DNA of 64,000 bases from Rhodococcus sovatensis (GTDB lineage: Bacteria; Actinomycetota; Actinomycetes; Mycobacteriales; Mycobacteriaceae), in contig NZ_CP147846.1 of assembly GCF_037327425.1 (NCBI RefSeq), positions 1,550,001-1,614,000 of the forward strand, read 5' to 3'. Under the pieces are notes generated by a model. It saw nothing but the letters and a program-made list of their open reading frames with translations. It was not told the origin of the DNA and did not search any database. A program made the position numbers and the translations under genes. Positions 44,201 through 51,231 of this stretch are shown here, piece by piece (within the stretch, counting starts at the first letter, position 1; every line of letters starts with the position of its first letter).

Positions 44201-44763
44201 TCGAACACATGCTCGCCGCTCAGTCGGACACGAACATCCCGGCAATTCTCGAAGGTGACGTCAAGGACGGTACGCAGGTGACCATCGGTGGCATTCTCGC
44301 CTCGGTCAACCGTCGGATAAACAAGAGCGGCCTGACGTGGGCCTCAGCTCAGTTGGAAGACCTCGTGGGTGGGATCGAAGTGCTGTTCTTCCCACAGTCG
44401 TACTCGGTGTTCGGCGCAGACGTCACCGAGGACTCGGTGGTACTCGTCAAGGGGAGGGTGTCGGTACGAGACGATCGCATCTCACTCATCGCCAACGACC
44501 TTGCTGTGCCCGATCTTTCGGCCGTGGGCGTCGCGAAGCCCCTTGCCGTGAGCCTTCCGACGCGTCAATGCACCGCAGACAAGGTCGGTGCCCTCAAGAA
44601 GATCCTGATGAGCCACCCGGGCACCTCCGACGTTCACCTGCGACTGGTCAGTGGTGACAAAGTCACGGCGATGAAGCTCGACGACAGTCTGCGTGTAACC
44701 CCGACCTCGGCGCTGATGGGTGATCTGAAAGCTCTGCTCGGGCCAGGATGCCTCACCGGTTGA
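41227..44763 (+). CDS. dnaE1: DNA polymerase III alpha subunit DnaE1
   Basis: 1178 aa, the replicative polymerase. The N-terminal PHP exonuclease domain starts FVHLHNHTEYSMLDGAAK, giving intrinsic proofreading. The polymerase palm carries PDIDIDFDD near residue 415. The C-terminus has the helix-hairpin-helix and an OB fold, then a tau-binding part. The length is normal. GTG 41227 has CAGGAG about 7 nt upstream, and a -10 candidate TAGAGT is at 41165-41170. Confidence 0.97.
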   Translation: MADSFVHLHNHTEYSMLDGAAKIAPMFAEAARLEMTAVGMTDHGNMYGASEFYNEAKKAGIKPIIGIEAYIAPESRFNKKRVLWGDRSQKSDDVSGSGAYTHMTMVAENATGVRNLFKLSSLASIEGQLGKWARMDEEIIATHAEGIIATTGCPSGEVQTRLRLGQDREALEAAAKWQEIWGPENFFLELMDHGLSIERRVREGLIDIGKKLSIPPLATNDCHYVTKDAAENHEALLCIQTGKTLSDPTRFKFDGDGYYLKSAAEMRALWDDEVPGACDSTLLIAERVQSYDDVWAHRDRMPIFPVPEGDTQGSFLTKEVDRGLEWRFPGGVPQEYRDRAKYEISVILEMGFPAYFLVVGDLIAYARSVGIRVGPGRGSAAGSLVAYAMGITNIDPLPHGLLFERFLNPERVSMPDIDIDFDDRRRGEMVRYATEKWGSDRVAQVITFGTIKTKAAIKDSARVQFGQPGFAIADQITKALPPPIMAKDISVAGITDPSHERYKEATEVRALIDSNPDVATIYKTARGLEGLIRNAGVHACAVIMSSEPLTDAIPVWKRAQDGAIITGWDYPSCEAIGLLKMDFLGLRNLTVIGDAIDNIKSNRGVEVDLDTLSLDDPATYELLARGDTLGVFQLDGSAMRDLLRRMQPTGFEDIVAVLALYRPGPMGMNAHNDYADRKNGRQEVKPIHPELEEPLAEILKDTYGLIVYQEQIMQIAQKVAGYSLGQADLLRRAMGKKKLSVLEEAYAGFRQGMLDNGFSEAAIKALWDTVLPFAGYAFNKSHAAGYGLVSYWTGYLKANYPGEYMAGLLTSVGDDKDKSAIYLADCRKLGITVLPPDVNESELNFASVGKDIRFGLGAVRNVGTNVVASIIRAREEKSKYTDFSDYLNKIDATACSKKVTESLIKSGAFDSLEHPRKGLMLIHADAIDAVMGTKKAEAIGQFDLFGGEDADESISAVFNVRVPDEEWESKHRLALEREMLGLYVSGHPLLGVEHMLAAQSDTNIPAILEGDVKDGTQVTIGGILASVNRRINKSGLTWASAQLEDLVGGIEVLFFPQSYSVFGADVTEDSVVLVKGRVSVRDDRISLIANDLAVPDLSAVGVAKPLAVSLPTRQCTADKVGALKKILMSHPGTSDVHLRLVSGDKVTAMKLDDSLRVTPTSALMGDLKALLGPGCLTG

Positions 44764-44786
44764 TCTGCCCCCTGGCTCTGCGCGGT

Positions 44787-44988
44787 GGCTGGAAGGTGCG
44801 CGTTCGACGGGTTTTCGGGACCGAATGAGTCGTTCGGTCACCGTGGGCGTCGGGTTGCGCAGGTTGCAGCGCAGGCGCGTGTTGCAACCTGCGCGTGGGC
44901 TGAAAGGTGCGCGGGCGGCGAGTTTTGGGACCGAATGACTCGTTCGGTCACCGTGGGGGTGACTGAACGCGCAGGTTGCAGCGCAATG
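44787..44988. repeat. Two tandem imperfect 110-bp hairpin-bearing repeats after dnaE1
   Basis: Copy one is about 44787-44880, copy two about 44897-44988. Both share GGTGCGCG, a GTTTT(C/G)GGGACCGAATGA core, CGTTCGGTCACCGTGGG and CGCAGGTTGCAGCGCA. Each core folds into GACCGAA-loop-TTCGGTC (first copy 44819-44839). A perfect 12-bp inverted repeat spans 44857-44868 and 44883-44894. It may act as the dnaE1 terminator region or be a dispersed intergenic element. Confidence 0.75.
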
Positions 44989-45001
44989 GCCCTACCCGAC
45001 G

Positions 45002-45238
45002 CTACCTGTCCGCCCGACGCTCGAGGAGAAGCAACGCCCACCAGGCGACCACGGTCGATGCCGCACTGGTGAGGACGGCTACCTGCAGCGATGTGGTGAG
45101 CGCGAGCGCGCCGAGGAAGACGAGTACGCCGAGGACGAGAGCCTCGATCTTGTAGACCGGCCAGTCGGTACCTGCGATGTCGACGGTGCTTGTGCTGGCG
45201 CGTCGACGAGTCGATGTGCTGAGAGTTGCGTGGATCAT
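45002..45238 (-). CDS. Small membrane protein, unknown function
   Basis: 78 aa from ATG 45238 (GGAG 8 nt upstream; an upstream ATG at 45259 would add seven residues). A Ser/Thr/Arg-rich N-terminus (about 25 residues) is followed by two transmembrane helices with a short loop and a C-terminal LLLERRADR. It is convergent with dnaE1 across the tandem repeats and divergent from the Ddn-like gene. No known domain recognised. Confidence 0.6.
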   Translation of the reverse strand: MIHATLSTSTRRRASTSTVDIAGTDWPVYKIEALVLGVLVFLGALALTTSLQVAVLTSAASTVVAWWALLLLERRADR

Positions 45239-45382
45239 CGAGTTCGCTCCGTTCGGCAATGCTGCGTACCCTCGTCAGGGTATACGCACGAGAAGATTAG
45301 GTCCACCGAACTTCCAAATTCGGGCTGCTGCGGGCGCGAGGGTCGGTGGCGCGGCTCGGTTGTCGGGTGTTGACTGGATGTC

Positions 45383-45817
45383 ATGCCATTGACCGGAGAG
45401 TACGAACCGAGTACATCGGACTGGGCCCGCGAACAAGCCGAACTTCTCGAAGGTTCCGGCGGTACCGAGGGAACCAGCCTCAACGGAATGCCAGTGGTCT
45501 TGTTGACCACGAAGGGCAACAAGTCCGGCAAGCTGCGGAAGACACCGCTGATGCGCGTCGAACATGACGGCGAATACGCAGTGGTCGCGTCGCTGGGCGG
45601 TGCCCCGAAGCATCCTGTGTGGTATTTCAACATCAAAGCCGAGTCACACGTCGAGTTGCAGGACGGCACCGAAAAAGCCGACTACATCGCCCGCGAAGTC
45701 ACCGGTGACGAAAAGGCACTGTGGTGGGAGCGTGCAGTCGAGGCGTACCCCGACTACGCCGAATATCAGAAGAAGACCGATCGTGAAATTCCCGTGTTCG
45801 TATTGACCAGATCCTGA
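45383..45817 (+). CDS. F420-dependent Ddn-family nitroreductase-type oxidoreductase
   Basis: 144-aa split-barrel enzyme of the deazaflavin-dependent nitroreductase family (mycobacterial Ddn). Family stretches are LLTTKGNKSGKLRKTPL, the F420-phosphate contact, SLGGAPKHPVWYFNI and ADYIAREVTG, ending REIPVFVL. These enzymes reduce quinones or other electrophiles with reduced F420. The ATG lies 15 bp from the pyruvate oxidase gene, so the two are probably one operon, perhaps both feeding or protecting the quinone pool (inference). Confidence 0.88.
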   Translation: MPLTGEYEPSTSDWAREQAELLEGSGGTEGTSLNGMPVVLLTTKGNKSGKLRKTPLMRVEHDGEYAVVASLGGAPKHPVWYFNIKAESHVELQDGTEKADYIAREVTGDEKALWWERAVEAYPDYAEYQKKTDREIPVFVLTRS

Positions 45818-45831
45818 GGGAGACAGAAAAG

Positions 45832-47607
45832 TTGAGAACCGAGACCGTCGCCGACCAAATCGTCACGCAGCTGATCGAGGCGGGTGTAGAGCGGATCTAC
45901 GGAATAGTCGGAGACAGTCTCAATCCGATCGTCGATGCGGTCCGTCGAAGTGGGGGAGCGAAGGCCGGCGGGCTCGACTGGATACACGTTCGCCACGAGG
46001 AAGCGGCAGCATTCGCAGCGGCTGCGGAGGCTCAGCTGACGGGCAAGCTTGCGGTGTGTGCTGGGTCCTGTGGTCCAGGCAACCTGCATCTCATCAACGG
46101 CTTGTACGACGCCAATCGCTCGGGTGCGCCGGTGCTGGCGATCGCCTCACACATCCCGAGCAAGCAGATCGGTTCGAGCTTCTTCCAGGAAACTCACCCT
46201 GACCGCTTGTTCGTCGAGTGTTCGGTTTACGCCGAGTTGATCAGCACGCCCGAGCAGTCTCCGCGGGTGGTGCATTCGGCTGTGCAACATGCGGTCGGCA
46301 GGTCCGGGGTGGCGGTGGTGACGCTGCCCGGTGACATCGCCGACGAGCCGATCGGCCGGGCGGCTCCGGCGTATGTCCGCACTGCGACACCATCGCTGGT
46401 GCCTGCGGCCGAGGATGTAGAGACGCTGGCCGCAGCGGTCAACTCGGCTGGGACCGTGGCTATCTTTGCCGGCGCGGGTGTTCGCGACGCTCGGCCGGAA
46501 CTGCTCGAATTTGCCGAGAAGGTGGGCGCGCCGATCGGACATTCGCTGCGCGGCAAGGAGTTCGTTCAGTACGACAATCCGTTCGACATCGGCATGACCG
46601 GCTTGCTCGGCTACGGCGCAGCCCACGACGGAATCCACGGTGCCGATCTACTCCTGCTGATCGGGACAGACTTTCCGTACGACCAGTTCCTCCCCGACGA
46701 TGTCCGCACCGCTCAGATCGACAGCGCCGCCGAGAAGTTGGGACGCCGAACGAGTCTCGACCTCGCGGTTCATGGCGACTCGAAGGCCACGTTGGCTGCA
46801 CTGCTGCCATTGGTGGAGCGAAAGACAGACCGCAAGTTTCTGGAGCGGACTCTCGATCGGCACGACAAGCTCATGACGAAGGTCGTCGGTGCGTACACCA
46901 AGCCGGTGAAGCAGCGCACGCCCATTCACCCCGAGTACGCGGCGTCCATTCTCGACGATCTCGCCGCCGAGGACGCGATTTTCACTGCAGACACCGGCAT
47001 GTGCAACGTGTGGACCGCTCGCTATCTCAACCCGAACGGGCAGCGGCGCTTCATCGCGTCGGCCTTGCACGGCTCGATGGCCAACGCGCTGCCGCACGCG
47101 ATCGGTGCCCAAGTGGCATTCCCTTCGCGTCAGGTGGTCTCCATGTCCGGCGACGGTGGGCTGTCGATGCTGCTGGGCGAGCTGGTGACGGTGGCGATGT
47201 ATCGGTTGCCCCTCAAGATCGTCGTGTTCAACAATTCGACGCTCGGGATGGTGAAGCTCGAGATGCTGGTCGACGGTATTCCTGACTTCGGTGTGGACGT
47301 CCCCGCTACCGATTACGCGGCCGTGGCGGCAGCTCTGGGCATCTTCTCGCGAAGGATCGAACAGCCGGGTGATCTGGAATCCGGTATTCGTGCCGCACTC
47401 GATCACGACGGCCCGGCGCTGGTGGACATCGTCACCGATCCCAATGCTCTGTCGTTGCCGCCCAGCATCACCGGTGAGCAAGTGAAGGGGTTCGCCCTTG
47501 CCATGTCGAGGATGGTGATGAACGGAGGCGTCGGCGAAGCGGTCCAGATGGCGAAGTCGAATCTGCGGAACGTGCCGCTTCCATCACAGTTTTCGCCCCG
47601 TGGCTAG
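45832..47607 (+). CDS. poxB: Pyruvate:quinone oxidoreductase (PoxB type)
   Basis: 591-aa ThDP- and FAD-dependent enzyme that turns pyruvate into acetate and CO2 and passes electrons to quinone at the membrane. The N-terminal PYR domain has ERIYGIVGDSLNP and HVRHEEAAAFAAAAEAQ (catalytic Glu); the central domain binds FAD; the C-terminal PP domain has the ThDP motif SGDGGLSMLLGEL and a following NNSTLGMVK. The start is TTG 45832 with GGGAG about 13 nt upstream. The last 25 residues could be the lipid-binding helix. Confidence 0.9.
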   Translation: MRTETVADQIVTQLIEAGVERIYGIVGDSLNPIVDAVRRSGGAKAGGLDWIHVRHEEAAAFAAAAEAQLTGKLAVCAGSCGPGNLHLINGLYDANRSGAPVLAIASHIPSKQIGSSFFQETHPDRLFVECSVYAELISTPEQSPRVVHSAVQHAVGRSGVAVVTLPGDIADEPIGRAAPAYVRTATPSLVPAAEDVETLAAAVNSAGTVAIFAGAGVRDARPELLEFAEKVGAPIGHSLRGKEFVQYDNPFDIGMTGLLGYGAAHDGIHGADLLLLIGTDFPYDQFLPDDVRTAQIDSAAEKLGRRTSLDLAVHGDSKATLAALLPLVERKTDRKFLERTLDRHDKLMTKVVGAYTKPVKQRTPIHPEYAASILDDLAAEDAIFTADTGMCNVWTARYLNPNGQRRFIASALHGSMANALPHAIGAQVAFPSRQVVSMSGDGGLSMLLGELVTVAMYRLPLKIVVFNNSTLGMVKLEMLVDGIPDFGVDVPATDYAAVAAALGIFSRRIEQPGDLESGIRAALDHDGPALVDIVTDPNALSLPPSITGEQVKGFALAMSRMVMNGGVGEAVQMAKSNLRNVPLPSQFSPRG

Positions 47608-47650
47608 TCCCGGTTAGAAGCCGAATCGTTGCTGGTGGCAGCATGGACGG

Positions 47651-49009
47651 GTGTCCAACTCGTCTGACGTCGTGTCCAGCAATCGATCGTTCGCAGTGTC
47701 TGCGGACGACATCGATGTGGCTGCTCGTCGAATTTCGGACGTCGTCGCGGCAACGCCGCTGCAGTTCTGCGAGCGCCTGTCCGCTGCCACCGGCGCGAAC
47801 GTCTACCTCAAGCGTGAAGATCTGCAGATCGTGCGCTCGTACAAGATCCGCGGTGCATACAACCTGATGGCGCAACTGACGCCTGAGGAGTTGGCTACCG
47901 GAGTCGTCACTGCGAGCGCAGGTAACCATGCACAGGGCGTCGCATTCGCGTGCCGTTCGATGCAGGTACGCGGGCGAATCTACGTGCCCGCCAACACTCC
48001 GAAGCAGAAGCGCGACCGAATCCGGGTGCACGGCGGCTCGTTCGTCGAGCTCATCGTCGTGGGTGAAACCTTCGACGACGCGGCCGCGGCGGCAGCGCAG
48101 GATGTCGCTCGCACCGGTGCGACGATGGTCCCGCCGTTCGACGACGAACGGACTGTTGCTGGGCAAGGAACTATCGCCGCCGAGATCGTCGAGCAACTGG
48201 GCGCGGCACCGGACACGGTGGTCATGCCGGTCGGCGGCGGTGGATGCATCGCGGGGATCTCGACCTACCTCCGGGAGCGTTCACCCGCTACTGCTCTGGT
48301 CGGCGTCGAGCCCTCGGGTGCGGCGTCGATGACTGCGGCGTTGATTGCGGGCGGACCGGTGACATTGTCCGATATCGATCCCTTCGTCGACGGTGCCGCC
48401 GTCCGCCGGATCGGCGATGTTCCCTACGAAGCTCTTCGGCTGCTCGGCGCGGAAGTGGTGTCGCACGCGTCGCTGCCGCTGGTGGCCGTGCCGACGTTCC
48501 CCGCGCGCAATGGCGCGTTCGGACCGTTCTTGATGACGCAGATCGACGAGGGTGCGATCTGTACTGCAATGCTGGAGCTGTACCAGAACGAAGGTGTGAT
48601 CGCCGAGCCTGCGGGCGCGCTGAGTGTCGCTGCGCTGAAGCAGATCTCGGTTACACCGGGCAGCACGGTGGTGTGCTTGATCTCGGGCGGCAACAACGAT
48701 GTGTCGCGCTACGGGGAGATTCTCGAGCGATCTTTGGTGCACCTGGGGCTCAAGCATTACTTCTTGGTCGACTTTCCGCAGGAACCCGGAGCCCTACGGA
48801 AGTTTCTCGACGAGGTACTCGGTCCGGACGACGACATCACGCTGTTCGAGTACGTCAAACGCAACAATCGGGAGACCGGTGCGGCGCTCGTCGGAATCGA
48901 ACTCGGGGTCGCTACGGGTTTGAGTGCATTGCTCGAACGCATGCGTGCGTCCCATCTCGGGGTCGAGCAACTGGAGCCGGGTTCGCCGGCCTACCGCTAC
49001 TTGACGTGA
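47651..49009 (+). CDS. ilvA: Threonine ammonia-lyase (threonine dehydratase)
   Basis: 452-aa PLP enzyme that makes 2-oxobutyrate from threonine, first step to isoleucine. PLP Lys is in IVRSYKIRGAYN, the phosphate-binding loop is PVGGGGCIAG, and ASAGNHAQG binds the carboxylate. A single C-terminal ACT-like regulatory domain begins about residue 365 (HYFLVDFPQEPGALRKF), which is shorter than the double domain of E. coli IlvA. GTG 47651 lies 43 bp after poxB. The 3' end overlaps the convergent tetR gene by 13 bp. Confidence 0.93.
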   Translation: MSNSSDVVSSNRSFAVSADDIDVAARRISDVVAATPLQFCERLSAATGANVYLKREDLQIVRSYKIRGAYNLMAQLTPEELATGVVTASAGNHAQGVAFACRSMQVRGRIYVPANTPKQKRDRIRVHGGSFVELIVVGETFDDAAAAAAQDVARTGATMVPPFDDERTVAGQGTIAAEIVEQLGAAPDTVVMPVGGGGCIAGISTYLRERSPATALVGVEPSGAASMTAALIAGGPVTLSDIDPFVDGAAVRRIGDVPYEALRLLGAEVVSHASLPLVAVPTFPARNGAFGPFLMTQIDEGAICTAMLELYQNEGVIAEPAGALSVAALKQISVTPGSTVVCLISGGNNDVSRYGEILERSLVHLGLKHYFLVDFPQEPGALRKFLDEVLGPDDDITLFEYVKRNNRETGAALVGIELGVATGLSALLERMRASHLGVEQLEPGSPAYRYLT

Positions 49010-49533
49010 TCAGGCCCGAGCAGCCGCTCGACGACCCGTTGGTGCAGATCGGAGTCGACAGGCGGCAGATCGAGCAACGCACCGAGATAGATTCCGTCGC
49101 CGACGAGTCGGACGATTTCGGCTGTCACCGGATCGCTGATCTCGGCACGTAGTCCTTCGTCCCACAGGCGCATGACCTCGGTGACGGCCTGGTGAATCTC
49201 CCCGGGATTGCCGTCGACGCTACGCAGAACCGCGAGCGTGGACCTGTAGAGCGCAGTTTCCTTGTCGGAGATCGACGCAGGGGGCTGTAGATACCACTGA
49301 GCGACGGAGGTGCCGCCCTCACCTGCCAAGGCGCGCTGCTCGTCGGAACGTTCGCCGAGGCGTCGCACCATCGCGGCGATCATCGCGTCCTTGGTGTTGA
49401 AGTGGTAGAGCAAACCGCCCTTGGATACTCCGGCCTTCGCCGCGACGTTCTCGAGCGTCACTTTGGTCAGGCCCTGGTCGAGCAGCATCTCTTCCAGGGC
49501 GTCGAGGATTCGGTCTCGGGTGTCGGACGACAT
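48997..49533 (-). CDS. TetR-family repressor of the adjacent MFS gene
   Basis: 178 aa. N-terminal helix-turn-helix TLENVAAKAGVSKGGLLYHFNTKDAM is the classic TetR form (described here in parts: TLENVAAKAG, VSKGGLLYHF). The C-terminal ligand domain is variable. ATG 49533 has AGGG about 8 nt upstream; a GTG at 49542 is an alternative. It is divergent from the MFS gene over about 100 bp that hold two copies of an 18-bp operator candidate, so autoregulation and control of the pump are likely. Confidence 0.88.
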   Translation of the reverse strand: MSSDTRDRILDALEEMLLDQGLTKVTLENVAAKAGVSKGGLLYHFNTKDAMIAAMVRRLGERSDEQRALAGEGGTSVAQWYLQPPASISDKETALYRSTLAVLRSVDGNPGEIHQAVTEVMRLWDEGLRAEISDPVTAEIVRLVGDGIYLGALLDLPPVDSDLHQRVVERLLGPDHVK

Positions 49534-49558
49534 GATGCCCACCCTACATAATTCGCTT

Positions 49559-49611
49559 TACCGGCTGGACGGTTCACTGTAGTCTGTCCGCTGTACCGGC
49601 TGGACGGTTCA
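49559..49611. promoter_or_regulatory. Two identical 18-bp TetR operator candidates
   Basis: TACCGGCTGGACGGTTCA occurs at 49559-49576 and 49594-49611, a 35-bp period. Each has an internal ACCG/CGGT dyad around GCTGGA. A -10-like TAGTCT (49580-49585) for the MFS gene lies between the copies, so repressor bound there would block transcription both ways. Confidence 0.75.
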
Positions 49612-49639
49612 GCAGTCGGGAAGTTATAAGGAGAAGCAC

Positions 49640-51181
49640 GTGAGTGAGTTGCACAGCATGCAGCCACAGTCCGGACAGCCACAGTCCGCACAGGTACAGG
49701 GAGCGGCGACGCTCAAGGATTGGCTCGGACTCGTCGTTCTTGCGTTCGCGGTATTGCTGATCGCAGTCGACGGCACGGTCCTTGACCTGGCACTGCCGTT
49801 CATCAGCTCGGATCTGGCGCCCAGTAGCAACCAATTGCTCTGGATCATCGACGTGTACTCGTTCGTGCTCGCGGGTCTACTCATCACGATGGGTACCCTC
49901 GGCGACCGTGTCGGCCGACGCAAACTGCTGCTGATCGGCGCGGCCGGATTCGGTATCGCGTCTGTCGTGGCTGCATTCTCGACGAGCCCGGAGATGCTGA
50001 TCGCGGCCCGCGTGCTGCAAGGCGTGTCGGGCGCAACCTTGATGCCGGCAACTCTCGGATTGATCAGAACGATCTTCACCGACCCCAGACAACGGGTGAT
50101 GGCTATCGGACTGTGGGGTGCAATGGCAGGCGGCGGAGCGGCTGCGGGCCCGCTCGTCGGCGGCTGGCTGCTCGAGCACTTCTGGTGGGGATCGGTGTTC
50201 TTGATCAACATTCCGGTCATGCTTGCGCTGATCGCCGTCGGGCCGTTGGTGATTCCTGAGTCGAAAGACCCGAACCCCGGCAAATTCGATCTGATCAGTT
50301 CCGGTCTGTCGATGCTCGCCCTGGTGCCGTTGGTCTACGCGGTCAAGGAAACTGCCGCGCACGGCTTCAGTGTGGCCAACATGGCCGCTGCCGTCGTGGG
50401 AATCGTCGCGGGTATCGCGTTCGTGCGGCGGCAGAAGCGGCTGACCGATCCGATGATCGACCTACGGTTGTTCGCCAACCCGGCGTTCTCGACTGCGGTG
50501 TTCACCAACTTCCTGTCGGTGTTCGCCTTGGCGGGAGTGCTGTTCTTCGGTGCCCAGTACCTGCAGCTGGTCCTCGGCAACACCCCGCTCGAAGCAGGAC
50601 TGCTCTTGTTGCCCGGTACGGCGTCGAGCATCGTGACATCACTCGTGGCTGCCTACCTGATTCGAATCTGGTCCACGGGAACGGTGCTGGGGGCAGGACT
50701 CGCAGCGGCAGCCGTCGGTGCTGCGTTGTTGTTCGGGCTTCGGGTGGACAGCGGGCCGACTCTGTTCATTCTCGGATTCGTTCTGGTCGGCGCAGGCGCA
50801 GGTATCGCGCTGACGCTGACGTCGAATCTCGTGGTCGGCGCGGTCGAACCCGAACGAGCAGGAGCGGCGTCGGCAGTGTCCGAGACCGCGTACGAACTGG
50901 GTATCGCATTGGGTGTCGCAGTCCTGGGCACCGTAGTGATGTCGTTCTTCCGGCGTGGGCTCGATGTGTCGAACTTGGGCGGCGAGCAAGCGGCGTCGGC
51001 GCAGGAAACGCTCGGTGGCGCCATCGCGCTCGCACACACGTTGCCGGGCAACGTGGGGGATGCGCTGGCGGATTCCGCACACCTGGCATTCGTCGACGGC
51101 ATGCATGCCGCGTCGATTGCGACGGCCGTCGCAATGGCGTTTACCGCGATCGTCGTACTGGTACGGCTTCGTCGCCAGTAG
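49640..51181 (+). CDS. MFS multidrug efflux transporter (DHA2, 14-helix, EmrB/QacA type)
   Basis: 513 aa with 14 predicted membrane segments. Motif A-type loop GTLGDRVGRRKLLLIG lies after helix 2 and helix 1 contains VDGTVLDLALP, the DHA2 motif D1. PLVGGWLLEHFWWGSVFLINIP is motif C region. The likely substrates are hydrophobic drugs or dyes moved by proton antiport. The GTG 49640 has AAGGAG about 7 nt upstream. Repressed by the divergent TetR. Confidence 0.92.
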   Translation: MSELHSMQPQSGQPQSAQVQGAATLKDWLGLVVLAFAVLLIAVDGTVLDLALPFISSDLAPSSNQLLWIIDVYSFVLAGLLITMGTLGDRVGRRKLLLIGAAGFGIASVVAAFSTSPEMLIAARVLQGVSGATLMPATLGLIRTIFTDPRQRVMAIGLWGAMAGGGAAAGPLVGGWLLEHFWWGSVFLINIPVMLALIAVGPLVIPESKDPNPGKFDLISSGLSMLALVPLVYAVKETAAHGFSVANMAAAVVGIVAGIAFVRRQKRLTDPMIDLRLFANPAFSTAVFTNFLSVFALAGVLFFGAQYLQLVLGNTPLEAGLLLLPGTASSIVTSLVAAYLIRIWSTGTVLGAGLAAAAVGAALLFGLRVDSGPTLFILGFVLVGAGAGIALTLTSNLVVGAVEPERAGAASAVSETAYELGIALGVAVLGTVVMSFFRRGLDVSNLGGEQAASAQETLGGAIALAHTLPGNVGDALADSAHLAFVDGMHAASIATAVAMAFTAIVVLVRLRRQ

Positions 51182-51194
51182 GCGAAGAGAGACA

Positions 51195-51226
51195 GCGGGT
51201 GGTCGTTGCGAGCAACGACCACCCGC
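51195..51226. terminator. Hairpin terminator between convergent genes
   Basis: GCGGGTGGTCGTTGC at 51195-51209 pairs with 51212-51226, a near-continuous 14-bp stem with a very small loop, between the MFS gene and treZ. TTCGGTT follows on the plus side, without a long T-run. Confidence 0.75.
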
Positions 51227-51231
51227 TTCGG

